Shown: one piece after another, positions 37,352 through 46,273 of the stretch
How the letters are laid out: every line of letters starts with the position of its first letter
Numbering within the stretch: the stretch's first letter is position 1
Origin: CAVUXJ01 sp963814975
GTDB lineage: Bacteria > Acidobacteriota > Vicinamibacteria > Vicinamibacterales > CAVVIG01
Assembly: GCA_963814975.1 (NCBI GenBank)
Contig: CAWFFB010000002.1
Coordinates: 1 to 63,287 of the forward strand
Direction of reading: 5' to 3'
Length of the DNA stretch: 63,287 nucleotides
Made by a program: the position numbers and the translations under genes
Notes under the pieces: generated by a model
Told to the model about the DNA's origin: nothing
The model's database searches: none
What the model saw: only the letters and a program-made list of their open reading frames with translations

Positions 37352-37873
37352 CTACCGTTGGCCGACATCGAAGGAGATGCCTTGAGCCACGCGAAACTGC
37401 TCCGATCCTTGAAGGCCAAATGACTTGAACCACCGGGCATCAGTTCGCAAATCGAACTTCTCATTCATTGGCATCTTCAGGCCGCCTCCGGCGTTCGCTG
37501 TCAGCGCCACGCGCGGCTCGGTGCCGATCGGAGGACCGTTGGAGGAGAAAATGGGCGCCCCGTATTGCGATAGCCCAACTCCTCCGGCGACATACGGTGT
37601 CGATTGGCCGACGTGCGGAAGGAAATACAGGAGACTGATGCTTGAACTCAGCGCGTGGATGCCGCCCTCGCCACGACGATATGCAAGCTCTGTGTCGACA
37701 CTGAGCGTCGACGTGACAGGGAACGTGAACGCGACACCGACCGGAGATGCTGCGGCCGACCCGAGCGCCACATACGGCGTGACTTCGACGTTTTTTGCGT
37801 CCTGCGCCCCCACGGGCAGCACTTCAAGAGTGAACGCGACGAGTGCGAAGACCGCAGATCTGTGAGCCCGCAT
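37352..37873 (-). CDS. Outer-membrane beta-barrel protein
   Basis: 173 residues with a signal peptide (AVFALVAFTLEVLPVGAQ), then strands VEVTPYVALGSAAASPVG, TPYVAGGVGLSQYG, VALTANAGGGLKMPM and FRVAQGISFDVGQR. The size fits an 8-stranded OmpA-like or OmpW-like barrel. The last residue is Arg, not the usual aromatic, so assembly signals may be weak or the true class is periplasmic. Intact; role unknown. Confidence 0.7.
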   Translation of the reverse strand: MRAHRSAVFALVAFTLEVLPVGAQDAKNVEVTPYVALGSAAASPVGVAFTFPVTSTLSVDTELAYRRGEGGIHALSSSISLLYFLPHVGQSTPYVAGGVGLSQYGAPIFSSNGPPIGTEPRVALTANAGGGLKMPMNEKFDLRTDARWFKSFGLQGSEQFRVAQGISFDVGQR

Positions 37874-38083
37874 GGCACCTCCTCAGCCGCTTGACTGCGA
37901 CCGCTGGACATTTAGACGGCCAAGAGCTCAAACGGCCTTGACAGCTGTAAACAAACAACGACGCGCTCACATCCAGCGCACCCGCGAGCCAGACGAGCGG
38001 TGGCGCAGTGGTAATCGCGATCGGGCTCACCGCGACGAGACCGACGGCCGAGAACGGCGCAAACCTGGCACAGTCCGAGCCAT

Positions 38084-38470
38084 TCAGCGCGACGATGATC
38101 CGAAGGGACGGCGCCCTCCTGCCGAGTGTGATGCGGCTGAAAACGTCGATCCCGACTCGTCGTCCTGGTCGTCGTCCGCTGGCTCGTTGAGGTGTGCGTA
38201 GTAGCTCAGCGCACCGGCCGCCAACATCACGATGACGAGTATCGATGCGAGGGACAACACGCGGCGACTCATCTCTCCGTCATTTTGGACAAGCGTTGCA
38301 GTCATGGCGACCACCAGCGTGGCCGCGCCCAAGCCGATCCCAAGTTTCCACAGCCAGAACACCAGGGTGAAGTGATACTCGCCGCCAACTTGGCTCCACA
38401 GTGTGAGCGACGTCTGGAGAGCGAGCAGGAACTCGATGACGAGGATTGGGCGAAGCAAGGGATGGCGCAT
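38084..38470 (-). CDS. Small integral membrane protein, unknown
   Basis: Starts ATG 38470 (MRHPLLRPILVIEFLLALQT). Three predicted membrane segments: ILVIEFLLALQTSLTLW, FWLWKLGIGLGAATLVVAMT and VLSLASILVIVMLAAGALSY. An acidic cytoplasmic or periplasmic tail ADDDQDDESG follows. 128 residues. No family recognised. The listed frame is open further to 38695 but has no hydrophobic or signal logic there. 37874 to 38083 upstream of the barrel gene holds no gene I can support. Confidence 0.55.
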   Translation of the reverse strand: MRHPLLRPILVIEFLLALQTSLTLWSQVGGEYHFTLVFWLWKLGIGLGAATLVVAMTATLVQNDGEMSRRVLSLASILVIVMLAAGALSYYAHLNEPADDDQDDESGSTFSAASHSAGGRRPFGSSSR

Positions 38471-38661
38471 GGAATGCGTCGGCAAGTGGATCAAGGAACG
38501 GTACCCTCGGCGCGCGTTGCTTCTGCGCCTCGGGAGGGTCGAACATGCGACTTCCGCTGAGCGATGTTCATCGTTTTTCTCGGCCTGAAGTCCTCCCTGC
38601 CAGTCACGGCCACCCCTGAGGATTATAGGGGCCGCACAACAGGACAGAGAAGACAACTTCT

Positions 38662-38763
38662 GCAACACGGCGGTCTGGCGACCGATTTTCGTCACCGGGG
38701 CCCGATTTCCTGCCCCGACGCCTGCAAGGTCAAATCGCCACTACGCGACCAGACAGGAGTCGA
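38662..38763 (+). repeat. Palindromic dispersed repeat, copy L
   Basis: TCTGGCGACCGATTTTCGTC then AATCGCCACTACGCGACCAG and ACAGGAGTC. Diverged centre. Confidence 0.5.
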
Positions 38764-38773
38764 GCCCCTGCGG

Positions 38774-38779
38774 TACAAT
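38774..38779 (+). promoter_or_regulatory. TACAAT box of DUF4188 copy 2
   Basis: Seven bases before the ATG, leaving no room for a ribosome-binding site; leaderless start inferred. Copy 1 has TAAACT at the same distance. Confidence 0.4.
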
Positions 38780-38786
38780 TTCGCCG

Positions 38787-39282
38787 ATGGCCACGATCAA
38801 TCGCCGCATCACTGCTTCAATCGAGGGTGACTTCGTCGTCTTTATCATCGGCGCACGTTTCAACCGATGGTGGAAGCTGCCCAGATATCTTTGGTTCTTG
38901 TCCACCATGTCAAAGATGCTCGCTGAGGTCGCTGCGGATCCCAAGAGCGGGTTTCTCGGATGGGAGCCCCTGGGCCTCACGACGAATGTGCAGTACCTGG
39001 CGATCGATTGAACACCTGACCGCGTATTCCCGCGACCGTGACCAGACCCACTACCCATACTGGGTGAAGTTCAACAAAGAAATCGGCTCGAACGGCGACA
39101 TCGGCATCTGGCACGAGACCTTCCTCGTACGCGCAGGCGAGTACCAATGCATCTACAACAACATGCCGTTGCGAGGCCTTGCGAAAGCCGCCAAACACGT
39201 CGATGCCACAGGAGCGGCACGCAGCGCGATGGGACGACTGGGGCGCACGGATGGCAGCGACGCCGCCGTTGCCGCCGATTGA
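38787..39282 (+). pseudogene. DUF4188-family protein, copy 2 (frameshifted)
   Basis: Same gene as 1629 to 2122. Joined frames give GDFVVFIIGARFNRWWKLPR, FLGWEPLG, an expected QYWRSIEHL, HYPYWVKFNKEIG, WHETFLVRAGEYQCIYNNMP and GLAKAAKH. The interval is 496 bases, one more than an intact 495: an extra C in TACCTGG near 38997. Unlike copy 1, the second half has no internal stops, so a single correction restores a 164-residue protein. Flanked by repeat copies L and M. Confidence 0.75.
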
Positions 39283-39320
39283 ACCAAGCACGGTGACGCG
39301 ACGGCTGAGCGCCGATGCAA

Positions 39321-39362
39321 GTAGTGATAAACGGCGAAGTGTATAGGCCGAAGACCCCGGGG
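39321..39362 (+). repeat. Palindromic dispersed repeat, copy M (left part)
   Basis: TAGTGATAAACGGCGAAGTG is shared with copy B, downstream of the other DUF4188 gene; the right arm is missing. Confidence 0.45.
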
Positions 39363-39465
39363 AGCTGTGCCAGCTTCATGTCTGCCTGTACGGCTCCGCG
39401 ACGTTCGACGGTTTACGCGTGATCCCGATCCAGTCGGCACTCCACAGCTGTTCGGCCACACCTCT

Positions 39466-39655
39466 TCAAATGCATGGGTCCCTCCGGCTCCAGCCGTCGC
39501 GCCGAATGAAGATGGCGGCTGGTTCGATGCCGTACTCGACGCGGGGCGCGACGCGGAGGTCGGCCTTCACCTCGCGGTTGACGAGCACGCGGGTGGGATA
39601 GTCCCTGACGACCATGGCCGCGAGATCGGCGAGCAACGCGTGGTCAATGCTCGTT
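39466..39655 (-). pseudogene. Unrecognised coding remnant
   Basis: The minus-strand frame HALLADLAAMVVRDYPTRVL, VNREVKADLRVAPRVEYGIE, PAAIFIRRDGW has coding character (balanced, no stop for about 60 codons) but no start codon. It lies just downstream of the secreted-protein gene. I do not recognise the family. Confidence 0.3.
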
Positions 39656-39672
39656 TCGTCTCGATGTCCACC

Positions 39673-40152
39673 TTACTGCCTCTCCCAATGGACGACGTTC
39701 TTGACGGGTTGTCCCTGTGCGTCCGTGCCCGCCGTCGTATTCGTCCGCGTTTTGCCGTCCGGGGCGGTGACTGACCTGGACGTCATCGTCACTTTGCCAT
39801 TGACCTTCTCCACATACTCAAAGTCCAGATCGTTGAGACGCTTGTACGTTCTGGTCGTGGGTCGGTCAGCCCCTCTCATGGGATAGTCCACGCCATCATC
39901 AAATCGCAAGACGATCTCGAAGCGTCGGGATTGGCCTTTCGCATCCACGACGTCGATGGTGTTCTTGAACTGACCACCGCCCAGTTCCTCCCACGTGCTG
40001 GTCTGACTGGTGCCCGGTGGCACAGCTGGACTGTACGTCGATTTTGCGGCGTTGACCTTCCACGCGCCCATCAACGATTGCCCCTCGACCGTGAGCGCCG
40101 CCACGACCACGAACGCCAGCGTGAAGGCTGAAAGAACGATGCACCTTCGCAT
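39673..40152 (-). CDS. Small secreted protein, lipocalin-like beta fold, unknown function
   Basis: About 159 residues from ATG 40152 (MRRCIVLSAFTLAFVVVAAL), with a signal peptide cleaved near VEGQ. The mature part SLMGAWKVNAAKSTYSPAVP, FEIVLRFDDGVDYPMRG and KVTMTSRSVTAPDGKTRT is a pattern repeated in many acidobacterial secreted proteins of unknown role. Intact. The frame extends three codons upstream to 40161 (MWE). Confidence 0.72.
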   Translation of the reverse strand: MRRCIVLSAFTLAFVVVAALTVEGQSLMGAWKVNAAKSTYSPAVPPGTSQTSTWEELGGGQFKNTIDVVDAKGQSRRFEIVLRFDDGVDYPMRGADRPTTRTYKRLNDLDFEYVEKVNGKVTMTSRSVTAPDGKTRTNTTAGTDAQGQPVKNVVHWERQ

Positions 40153-40731
40153 TTCCCACACCTCCTAAATACTGAGCCGCCACCTTCTTGGGCGATCCAC
40201 GACACGCCGCGCCCAAGGCTCTCGACCAGTCGCTGTTTCGGATGGGCACGGTACTCTTGGCATCGTGGACGACTTCGGGTGGCGGCATCGCTCTCTATTG
40301 TGTTTTCAGTGCCGCCGGGCGGGGACAATCGCCACAACGTGACCACTCATTATCCATGGGCATGACAACCTGAACAGATCTCCTACGTTCTGTTCATATT
40401 CGGCGTCCTGTGGTTATGGCATTGCGGCATTTCGCGAATCTGGGAAGTCAAACGCCTCAGCGGTCGTTTACGGGTGAAGCCGCGCGGCAAGCCCGCAACT
40501 GGTCGTTCCAATCCTTGATCTTAAGCGGCGCTACGAGCCGGACATTCCAACCGTGACCATCGCCCCAGTCATGCCACACCGTCCTGCGAGCTTGAGGCGT
40601 CGGGGGTGCCGAGCCGGGGCTGAAGTTCTCGATGAGGGGATTTCGGCGGGGTTGGTGCGTTTATCAAGTGAGAGCGGCAGAACCACAATTAAGTGGAACT
40701 GGCCAGGCTCTCAACCGACAGGAGCACTACG
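40153..40731. other. Unassigned stretch of about 580 bases
   Basis: The frame 40369 to 40520 reads YVLFIFGVLWLWHCGISRIW, then EVKRLSGRLRVKPRG, but has no start codon. No repeat copy seen. AGGAG at about 40720 serves the next gene. Confidence 0.3.
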
Positions 40732-41094
40732 ATGCCGACAGTTGCCAACTACATCGTCCTTCAAGACACCGACATCACACTCAGCGAAGCCAATGATGTC
40801 CAGTTCGACTTCACAGCTCCCAATCTGACGGTCTCCACCTCGCTCTCCAACCGCTCCATGCTGCTTTTCAAGCTCAACCCACATGCCGACAACGGCAGGC
40901 TGGAGATCGTGCTCAACAACAACGTCATCTTCGCACAGACGTTCAGCGCGGGGCCCATACGTTCATTGAACGAAGTTCTCGCACACGGTCAGCTGCTACC
41001 AGGCACTAACGCGAACAGGATGTTTGTCGCAAATCGCCTTTCGGGGGAGTTCACTATTTCTGATCTGGCCATCATGTTTAAGGCGGACATTTAA
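40732..41094 (+). CDS. 120-residue all-beta protein, unknown
   Basis: ATG 40732 with an AGGAG ribosome-binding site nine bases upstream. The protein (PTVANYIVLQDTDITLSEAN, VQFDFTAPNLTVSTSLSNRS, MLLFKLNPHAD, RLEIVLNNNVIFAQTFSAGP, MFVANRLSGEFTISDLAIMF) has alternating short strands and no helices, signal or membrane segment. The GC content is visibly lower than its neighbours, hinting at horizontal origin. I do not recognise a family. An upstream in-frame ATG at 40693 has no ribosome-binding site. Confidence 0.6.
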   Translation: MPTVANYIVLQDTDITLSEANDVQFDFTAPNLTVSTSLSNRSMLLFKLNPHADNGRLEIVLNNNVIFAQTFSAGPIRSLNEVLAHGQLLPGTNANRMFVANRLSGEFTISDLAIMFKADI

Positions 41095-41611
41095 GCCCAG
41101 TGAGAGGCGGCCCGTCTGGCGACCGTCGAGGATTTCCAGACTGGTCCGTCGACACCGGCACTGTAGCGGCCCAATCGCCTGCGGCCGCGGTCGGCGAACG
41201 GGACATGGACGCCGGCGACAGACGCGTGGACACGCGCCGACTCTTGGTAGCCAGCGCGGTTGGTGGCACTCGATGCCGACCTCCTCGCGGCCGCGCAACA
41301 ATCGGTCGATGCCGCCACGTGCCGTGCTTTCGCGGTCCAGGACGTTCTGTTCGAAACGGAATAGGTACTTCTGTTCAAGATCTGCCGGTGTTTCACGATC
41401 GCAATGCCGCCTGCGCGTGGCACATCGGTAACGATCAACGCGAAGTGGCGAGTGAGGCTCTGGGGGTGACTTCGAGCTTAGCCCGCTCTCTGCCCTGGGT
41501 GGCTCGCTCGGGGGCCCGAGGATGCCAGCGGGTTTTCAGCTGGCTCGTTGTCGTCTGTTCCCATCAAACAACTCCTCGGCTCCACCTGCAGAGCCACGAG
41601 TCTGCCCGTCG
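41095..41611. other. Intergenic stretch with repeat copy N
   Basis: No supported gene. Repeat copy N (41431 to 41475) is the rightmost copy in the window. Other open frames here lack recognisable content. Confidence 0.35.
41431..41475 (+). repeat. Palindromic dispersed repeat, copy N
   Basis: ACGATCAACGCGAAGTGGCG then AGTGAGGCTCTGGGGGTGAC; right arm lost. Confidence 0.5.
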
Positions 41612-42225
41612 TCACCGTGCCTGCGAAGCACGCATCTTTTCAAGCGACCTGCCGAAATCGTTGACGCGATCGATCTTGACAAACGGGGTCCGAAAACACC
41701 GGTCGACAGTCGCATTGAACGTGGCGGGATCGTCGAACGGGATCATGTGTGTGGCGTTCGGGAAGATCACAAGTTGAGCGTTGGGAATGTGGTGGTAGAT
41801 GTCGACGGTGTGCTCGTCGCGAATCAAGTCGTGATCCGCAGCGAGCACCAGGGTTGGCGCCGTGATCGACTCGAGCATCTTAGGGCTGATGTTCGGCTCC
41901 TCGAACATCATGCCAGTCACTTTGAGCTCGCGCCGGCCCTGTGGCGTGTTGCGCTCTGCCGGCGGAACCGCGGCCAGCATTGTCTTGATCGGGGCGAGGA
42001 AGTTGGGATGGATGGCCTTCGGTCGGCTTGAGATTCGTACCCATGGCCGCGATCTTCTTGACCTTTTCCGGGGTGGCGGATTCCAAGCAGAAGCGCCTCG
42101 ATCCCGCCATCACTCCATCCCAGCACGTTCACCGGCCCCGTCTTTAAGTGGTCGACCAGGGTCTCATTCTGCGCATGAGCCCCGCGATCCAACCCAGCCT
42201 GAGTAGATGGACCGAGATCTGAATT
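41612..42225 (-). pseudogene. Alpha/beta hydrolase, 5'-truncated and frameshifted
   Basis: Nucleophile elbow NVLGWSDGGIEALLLGIRHP, acid region APTLVLAADHDLIRDEHTVD, and catalytic His in NATHMIPFDDP are all present, in two frames with shifts near 42090 and 41985. The N-terminal strands and oxyanion loop (HGG) are lost at about 42225, where the IS91-type element begins. The substrate class is not determinable. Confidence 0.72.
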
Positions 42226-42235
42226 TCTGCACCCT

Positions 42236-43342
42236 TCAGGATGCGCCGGCACCATCGGTAATGCCTGACGGCGTTACCGGCGACGGGATCTCGGTCGGTG
42301 CGGGCGTCGGATCGACGGCCAGGGCCCACCTGCACTGCGCCAGCGCGTGGGTGCGGCACCGCGGCGCCAAGACCCCCAAGTAGCGAATGCGGACGAAGCC
42401 CTTCGGCAGCACATGGAGGAGAAACCGTCGGAGAAATTTGTCGGCCTCGAGCGTGAGGGTGCGGACCTGGCTGCCGTGGCGATAGTCCTTCCAGCGAAAC
42501 GACACCGCATCGTCGGTCACGGCGACGAGCCGGTGATTCGAGATCGCGACGCGGTGGGTGTACCGCGCGAGATAGTGCAGCACGTGGGCGGGACTGCCAA
42601 ACGGTGGCTTCGCGTAGACCACCCAGCTCTGGCGATACAGCGATCGAAGAAATGCGCGAAAGACGACCGCCGTGCCGAGTGGCTGCAGAGCACCCGGAAA
42701 CTGCAGCCGGCCTTGCGCAAACGCCTCACGCAAGCCGGCCACGAGTGTCCCGCGAAAGACCTGCCGCAGCACCGGGATGGGCAGAAAGAACCGCGGCCGC
42801 GCGTGGATCCACCGTGCGCCATCGGGGGCGAGACCGCCAGCGGGCACGACACAGTGGATATGCGGATGATGCTGCAGGCGTTGCCCCCACGTGTGGAGGA
42901 CCATCAGCCCGCCGATCGCGGCGCCGAGCCGCTTGGGGTGGGCGGCGACCTGAAGGAGCGTCGCCGCCGCCGCGCGGAAGAGGAGGTCGTACACGACACG
43001 CTTGTTCACGAGCGCCAGCCGCGCGAGGACCTCCGGCATCGTGAAGACGACATGCACGTAGCCGACCGGCAGGAGCTCCTGCTCGCGCGCCGCCACCCAC
43101 TCGTTGCGGGCGGCGGTGAGGCACTTGGGACAATGCCGATCCCGGCAGCTGTTGAACGAGAAGCCCGGCTGCGCGCACTGATCGCAGCGATCGCGATGCC
43201 CGCCCAGCGCCGCCGTGCGGCACTGGACGAGCGCCCGGAGGACGCGCCGCTGGTGGCTGGAGAGCCAGGCCCGGTGCATGTCCAGAAACCGATCGCCGTG
43301 TCGGCGCACGATGTCAGCCACCTCCCAGGGTGGCCGCCTCAC
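42236..43342 (-). CDS. IS91-family transposase (Y2/HUH type)
   Basis: 369 codons from GTG 43342 (RRPPWEVADIVRRHGDRFLD). A zinc-ribbon region CDQCAQPGFSFNSCRDRHCP is followed by VHVVFTMPEVLA and the metal-binding HUH motif HPHIHCVVPAGG, then the domain RYTHRVAISNHRLVAV and VSFRWKDYRHG. The relaxase-like enzyme drives rolling-circle transposition. It overlaps the upstream recombinase by 29 bp. Longer frames up to 43741 are read-through of the recombinase region in another frame. Confidence 0.88.
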   Translation of the reverse strand: MRRPPWEVADIVRRHGDRFLDMHRAWLSSHQRRVLRALVQCRTAALGGHRDRCDQCAQPGFSFNSCRDRHCPKCLTAARNEWVAAREQELLPVGYVHVVFTMPEVLARLALVNKRVVYDLLFRAAAATLLQVAAHPKRLGAAIGGLMVLHTWGQRLQHHPHIHCVVPAGGLAPDGARWIHARPRFFLPIPVLRQVFRGTLVAGLREAFAQGRLQFPGALQPLGTAVVFRAFLRSLYRQSWVVYAKPPFGSPAHVLHYLARYTHRVAISNHRLVAVTDDAVSFRWKDYRHGSQVRTLTLEADKFLRRFLLHVLPKGFVRIRYLGVLAPRCRTHALAQCRWALAVDPTPAPTEIPSPVTPSGITDGAGAS

Positions 43343-43800
43343 GGCCTGCGCAAGAGGCGGGATCGCGGCGCGGTGTCGGGCGCCGAGACCGGCAGCGCAT
43401 CCAGTAGATTGGCGAGGCCTGCAGATGCCGCTGCGACAGGTGCAAATAGAGGATCGTGTGGCGCAGCGACACGTGTCCCAGCAGCAGTTGGATCGTGCGG
43501 AGGTCCACGCCGGCTTCCAGCAGGTGCGTCGCATAGGAATGGCGCAACAGATGCGGTGAGACGCCGCGGCGCAACCCCGCGCGCGCCGCTGCCGCGACGC
43601 ACGCCGTCCAGAGGACCTTCGGCGTGATCGGCGTGTCGGCGCGCCAGCCCGCGACGGTCCCCGGAAAGAGCCACGTCTTCGGTCGCATCCAACGGTAGTA
43701 CGCGCGCAGCGTCGCCAACAGCGTCGGACTGAGCGGGACATAGCGATCCCGCCCGCCCTTCCCCTGCTGAATGTGAATCAGCATGCGCCGGCTCTGCCTA
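43314..43800 (-). pseudogene. Tyrosine recombinase paired with the IS91 transposase, 5'-truncated
   Basis: The catalytic half MLIHIQQGKGGRDRYVPLS, SPHLLRHSYATHLLEAGVDL and LLGHVSLRHTILYLHLSQRH shows Arg, HxxR, GHxS and the Tyr nucleophile. The core-binding half is absent upstream of about 43800. Such recombinases commonly sit in front of IS91-type transposases. The open frame from 43784 could be translated but would lack arm binding. Confidence 0.75.
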
Positions 43801-43963
43801 GGCGCGGAGCTTGTTTCAGACTGGCTGTCGCCGCGCCGCGTGAGCGTCAGTTACCGGCGAATGGGACAGACATGTCTCTCACAGTGGCCCACGCGAATCG
43901 CGGACGCCGTTTCCGTAGTCACAGCCGCGACGCGAGCGAAACGGCGACTTCCGGTCCTCGCCG

Positions 43964-45193
43964 TCAGTTGGTGGCCGACGGGGACACGCCTTTGAACAAG
44001 AACCTCTGCCCGCGCTTCGCGTTGTTGCCCTCGCCCGTGTAGAGATTTCCCTGCGCGTCCGCCGCAAGTGTGTGCATCCAGTGCCACTGTCCGGCGTTGC
44101 GACCGCGGCGGCCAAATTTCCCGATGATCTGAAGCGTCTTGCGATCCAGGACCCAGATGTGCTGATTGCTGCCGTCTGCGCTGTAGAGGAACCGCTGCTC
44201 CGGGTCGGGCGAGAACGCGAAATCGGAAACCGTGCCCTGGCCACCAGTCTTCGGCTCGATGAACCGCTCGTTGACGAAGGTTCCGTCCAGCTGGAACACC
44301 TGCATCCTGTTGTTGACCCGGTCGGCCACGTAGACCAGGTCGTCGTTCGCGATCCGCACGCTGTGCACCGTCGAGAACTGCTGGGGAGGCGTCGTCGCTT
44401 TGCCACTGGGGATTCTGGGCACGTTGTCATCGGGCCTCTTCCCGTACGCGCCCCAGTGCCGCTTGTAGGCGCCCGTGTCGGCATCGAAGACGATGACCCG
44501 GCGGTTTCCGTACCCGTCAGAGATGAATACCTCGTTGGTTCGTGGATGCACGAACGCGTTGCTCGCCGTGAACAACACCGTTGTGTCATTGCTGTTCGGT
44601 TTCTCGCCATCCTTGCGCCGGCGGCCAATTCGCAAGAGGAGCTGACCGGTCTTGGAGAACTTCAGAACCTGACCGTCATGATCGCCGTTGCCCGCCAGCC
44701 ACACGTTGTTCCTGTAGTCGACGAACAAGCCGTGCTCGTTCTCAGGCCAGTCCGGTCCCTGCCTCGGCCCGCCCAGGCCGCCCCAGGACTGCACCACTCT
44801 GCCGGCGTGATCGAACTCGATCACGGGCGGTGCCGGCACGCAGCACTCCACCCCAGCGCCCCAATTCGTCGCGATCTCATCATCAACGACGCTCGCGGGG
44901 CGCTGGAGCATCCACATGTGGCCGTCGCTGGTGCCATACAGCGCGGTCGTGTGCCCGATGAGCCAGTTCTCATGAACCTGAGGCCAAGAGGGATCGATAT
45001 CGAATCTGGGCACAGGTCCTCGCCAGGCCGGGTCCGGTTGGAACATGAGTGGATAACTCGTCGGCTCTGTCACCGACTGCTCGGGCGCCTTCGCCTGCCC
45101 TGCGGTTGGCGCCGTGCTGCACGCAATCTGTCCCATGCCCATCGCGACGGTGAGTGCGAGGAAACTCGTGACGGTCTGAACACTGCGTCTCAT
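43964..45193 (-). CDS. Secreted six-bladed propeller (NHL/PAL-like)
   Basis: An intact 409-residue protein. The N-terminus MRRSVQTVTSFLALTVAMGM then GQIACSTAP looks like a signal peptide, possibly a lipoprotein with Cys at about residue 25. NHL-type blades: PVIEFDHAGRVVQSWGG, HGLFVDYRNNVWLAGNGDHD, VLKFSKTGQLLLRIG, DGYGNRRVIVFDADTGAYK, VYVADRVNNRMQVF and LAADAQGNLYTGEGNN. It resembles the peptidyl-alpha-hydroxyglycine lyase fold without proof of activity. The plus-strand frame covering it is a shadow. Confidence 0.85.
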   Translation of the reverse strand: MRRSVQTVTSFLALTVAMGMGQIACSTAPTAGQAKAPEQSVTEPTSYPLMFQPDPAWRGPVPRFDIDPSWPQVHENWLIGHTTALYGTSDGHMWMLQRPASVVDDEIATNWGAGVECCVPAPPVIEFDHAGRVVQSWGGLGGPRQGPDWPENEHGLFVDYRNNVWLAGNGDHDGQVLKFSKTGQLLLRIGRRRKDGEKPNSNDTTVLFTASNAFVHPRTNEVFISDGYGNRRVIVFDADTGAYKRHWGAYGKRPDDNVPRIPSGKATTPPQQFSTVHSVRIANDDLVYVADRVNNRMQVFQLDGTFVNERFIEPKTGGQGTVSDFAFSPDPEQRFLYSADGSNQHIWVLDRKTLQIIGKFGRRGRNAGQWHWMHTLAADAQGNLYTGEGNNAKRGQRFLFKGVSPSATN

Positions 45194-45351
45194 CGCCGGC
45201 CCCCCAATTGTGCGTGATGCCCGAAGCCGCCCAAGGCGTTCGGAATGGTCAGCACCAGATCCGGACTGAGCGCCCCAACGACTCGCGCTTACCGAGAACC
45301 ATTGTCGTCAGCCCCGCGCCGTCTGGTGCAATCCGGCATTATCAGGTTTAA

Positions 45352-46139
45352 GGTCTCACTCACGCCCGGCATCGTCGTCAGGAGACTGACTGCCGCCCGG
45401 AAAGGGGCGAGGGCCTCGCCGAATCCGCGCTTCGACGTCCGCGACGGCGGCGTCGAGCGCCGTCGATCTGCGTCAGATGCAGTTGGAGCAGGAAGCGGTG
45501 ATGGGCGGTCACGCGCCCGAGGAGCGCCTCGACGAGTTCGGCGTGGGAGACTTTCAGCCGCCCGTTGCTGCAGCCCGCCAGACGTTCCGGATCGGTCTCG
45601 CCCGCCACCATCGCCTCGAGCATGGCGCGTCCACTGACGCCGAGAATGTCCCGGATCACTTCCGTGAGCTTGATATTGGCATCCTCGAGCGTCTTCTGTA
45701 TGCGCTGCGCGTGGCGGGCGCGCTCGCGCACGAGTTGCTTCCGCGTCCGGGTCAGGTCGCGGAGCGCAACGATCGGGGCGGGAGGCACAAAACTACTCCG
45801 GATCAGTCCCAGCGCCAGCAGATCGGCGATCCACGTGGCATCGTTCTTATCGCTCTTCCGCCCAGGGATGTTCCGGATGTGCATGGCGTTGGCGAGCACC
45901 AGCGTCACGTGGTCCTCGAGGATGTGCCACACCGGCTTCCAGTACACGCCGGTGGCTTCCATTGCCGCGTGGGTCACACTGCGCTGTGAGCCAGTCCGCC
46001 AAGTTGACAGTCCCCGGGTATTCGTCGACACCGTGCGGTGGGCGTACGTCACGGTCGTGCCCACCGCGAGGCGCACGCAGGCGACGATATTCTTCGCGTG
46101 GACATCCAAGCCGGCACAGCGCGGATGCATGACCTCCAT
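45352..46139 (-). pseudogene. IS110-family transposase, 3'-truncated
   Basis: The DEDD domain begins RCAGLDVHAKNIVACVRLA and contains THAAMEATGVYWKPVWHIL and GRKSDKNDATWIADLLALGL. A local pair of opposite indels (about 46010 to 45975) leaves eleven residues out of frame (STWRTGSQR where LADWLTAQ is expected). Homology ends at LLTTMPGVSET near 45352, so the transposase_20 domain with its catalytic Ser is gone. Different subgroup from the element at 16101. Confidence 0.8.
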
Positions 46140-46203
46140 CAGCCGCCTCCCTTCTCAGCGGCACAGGCGTGGAGTCCCCGGATGTGGAATCTAAAAGGCG
46201 CGC

Positions 46204-46222
46204 TCTCCGGCGACACGCCGGA
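46204..46222. terminator. Perfect hairpin upstream of M20 peptidase
   Basis: CTCCGGCGACACGCCGGAG: an 8-bp GC stem with a 3-base loop, 52 bp before the peptidase ATG. It has no T-run, so a terminator or an operator are both possible. Confidence 0.3.
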
Positions 46223-46273
46223 GCGCAATACGAGGTGCGCGGTTACACTGGTCGGACGTCACCGAGAACAGTC

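Larger units (their letters stand above)
38471..38786. other. Intergenic stretch with orphan TATAATC box and repeat
   Basis: TATAATC on the minus strand at 38621 to 38627 resembles the kinase promoters, without kinase codons next to it. Repeat copy L follows. TACAAT at 38774 to 38779 lies seven bases before the DUF4188 ATG. Confidence 0.4.

Noticed and set aside
40369..40520. Small hydrophobic frame YVLFIFGVLWLWHC
   Set aside because: No start codon and an in-frame stop just before it.
1448..41475. Calling the repeat array a true integron
   Set aside because: No RYYYAAC/GTTRRRY core sites, no IntI, and many genes point against the repeat direction; kept only as a hypothesis.
42236..43741. 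501-residue fused recombinase/transposase
   Set aside because: The first 133 codons are the recombinase region read out of frame; the transposase starts at GTG 43342.
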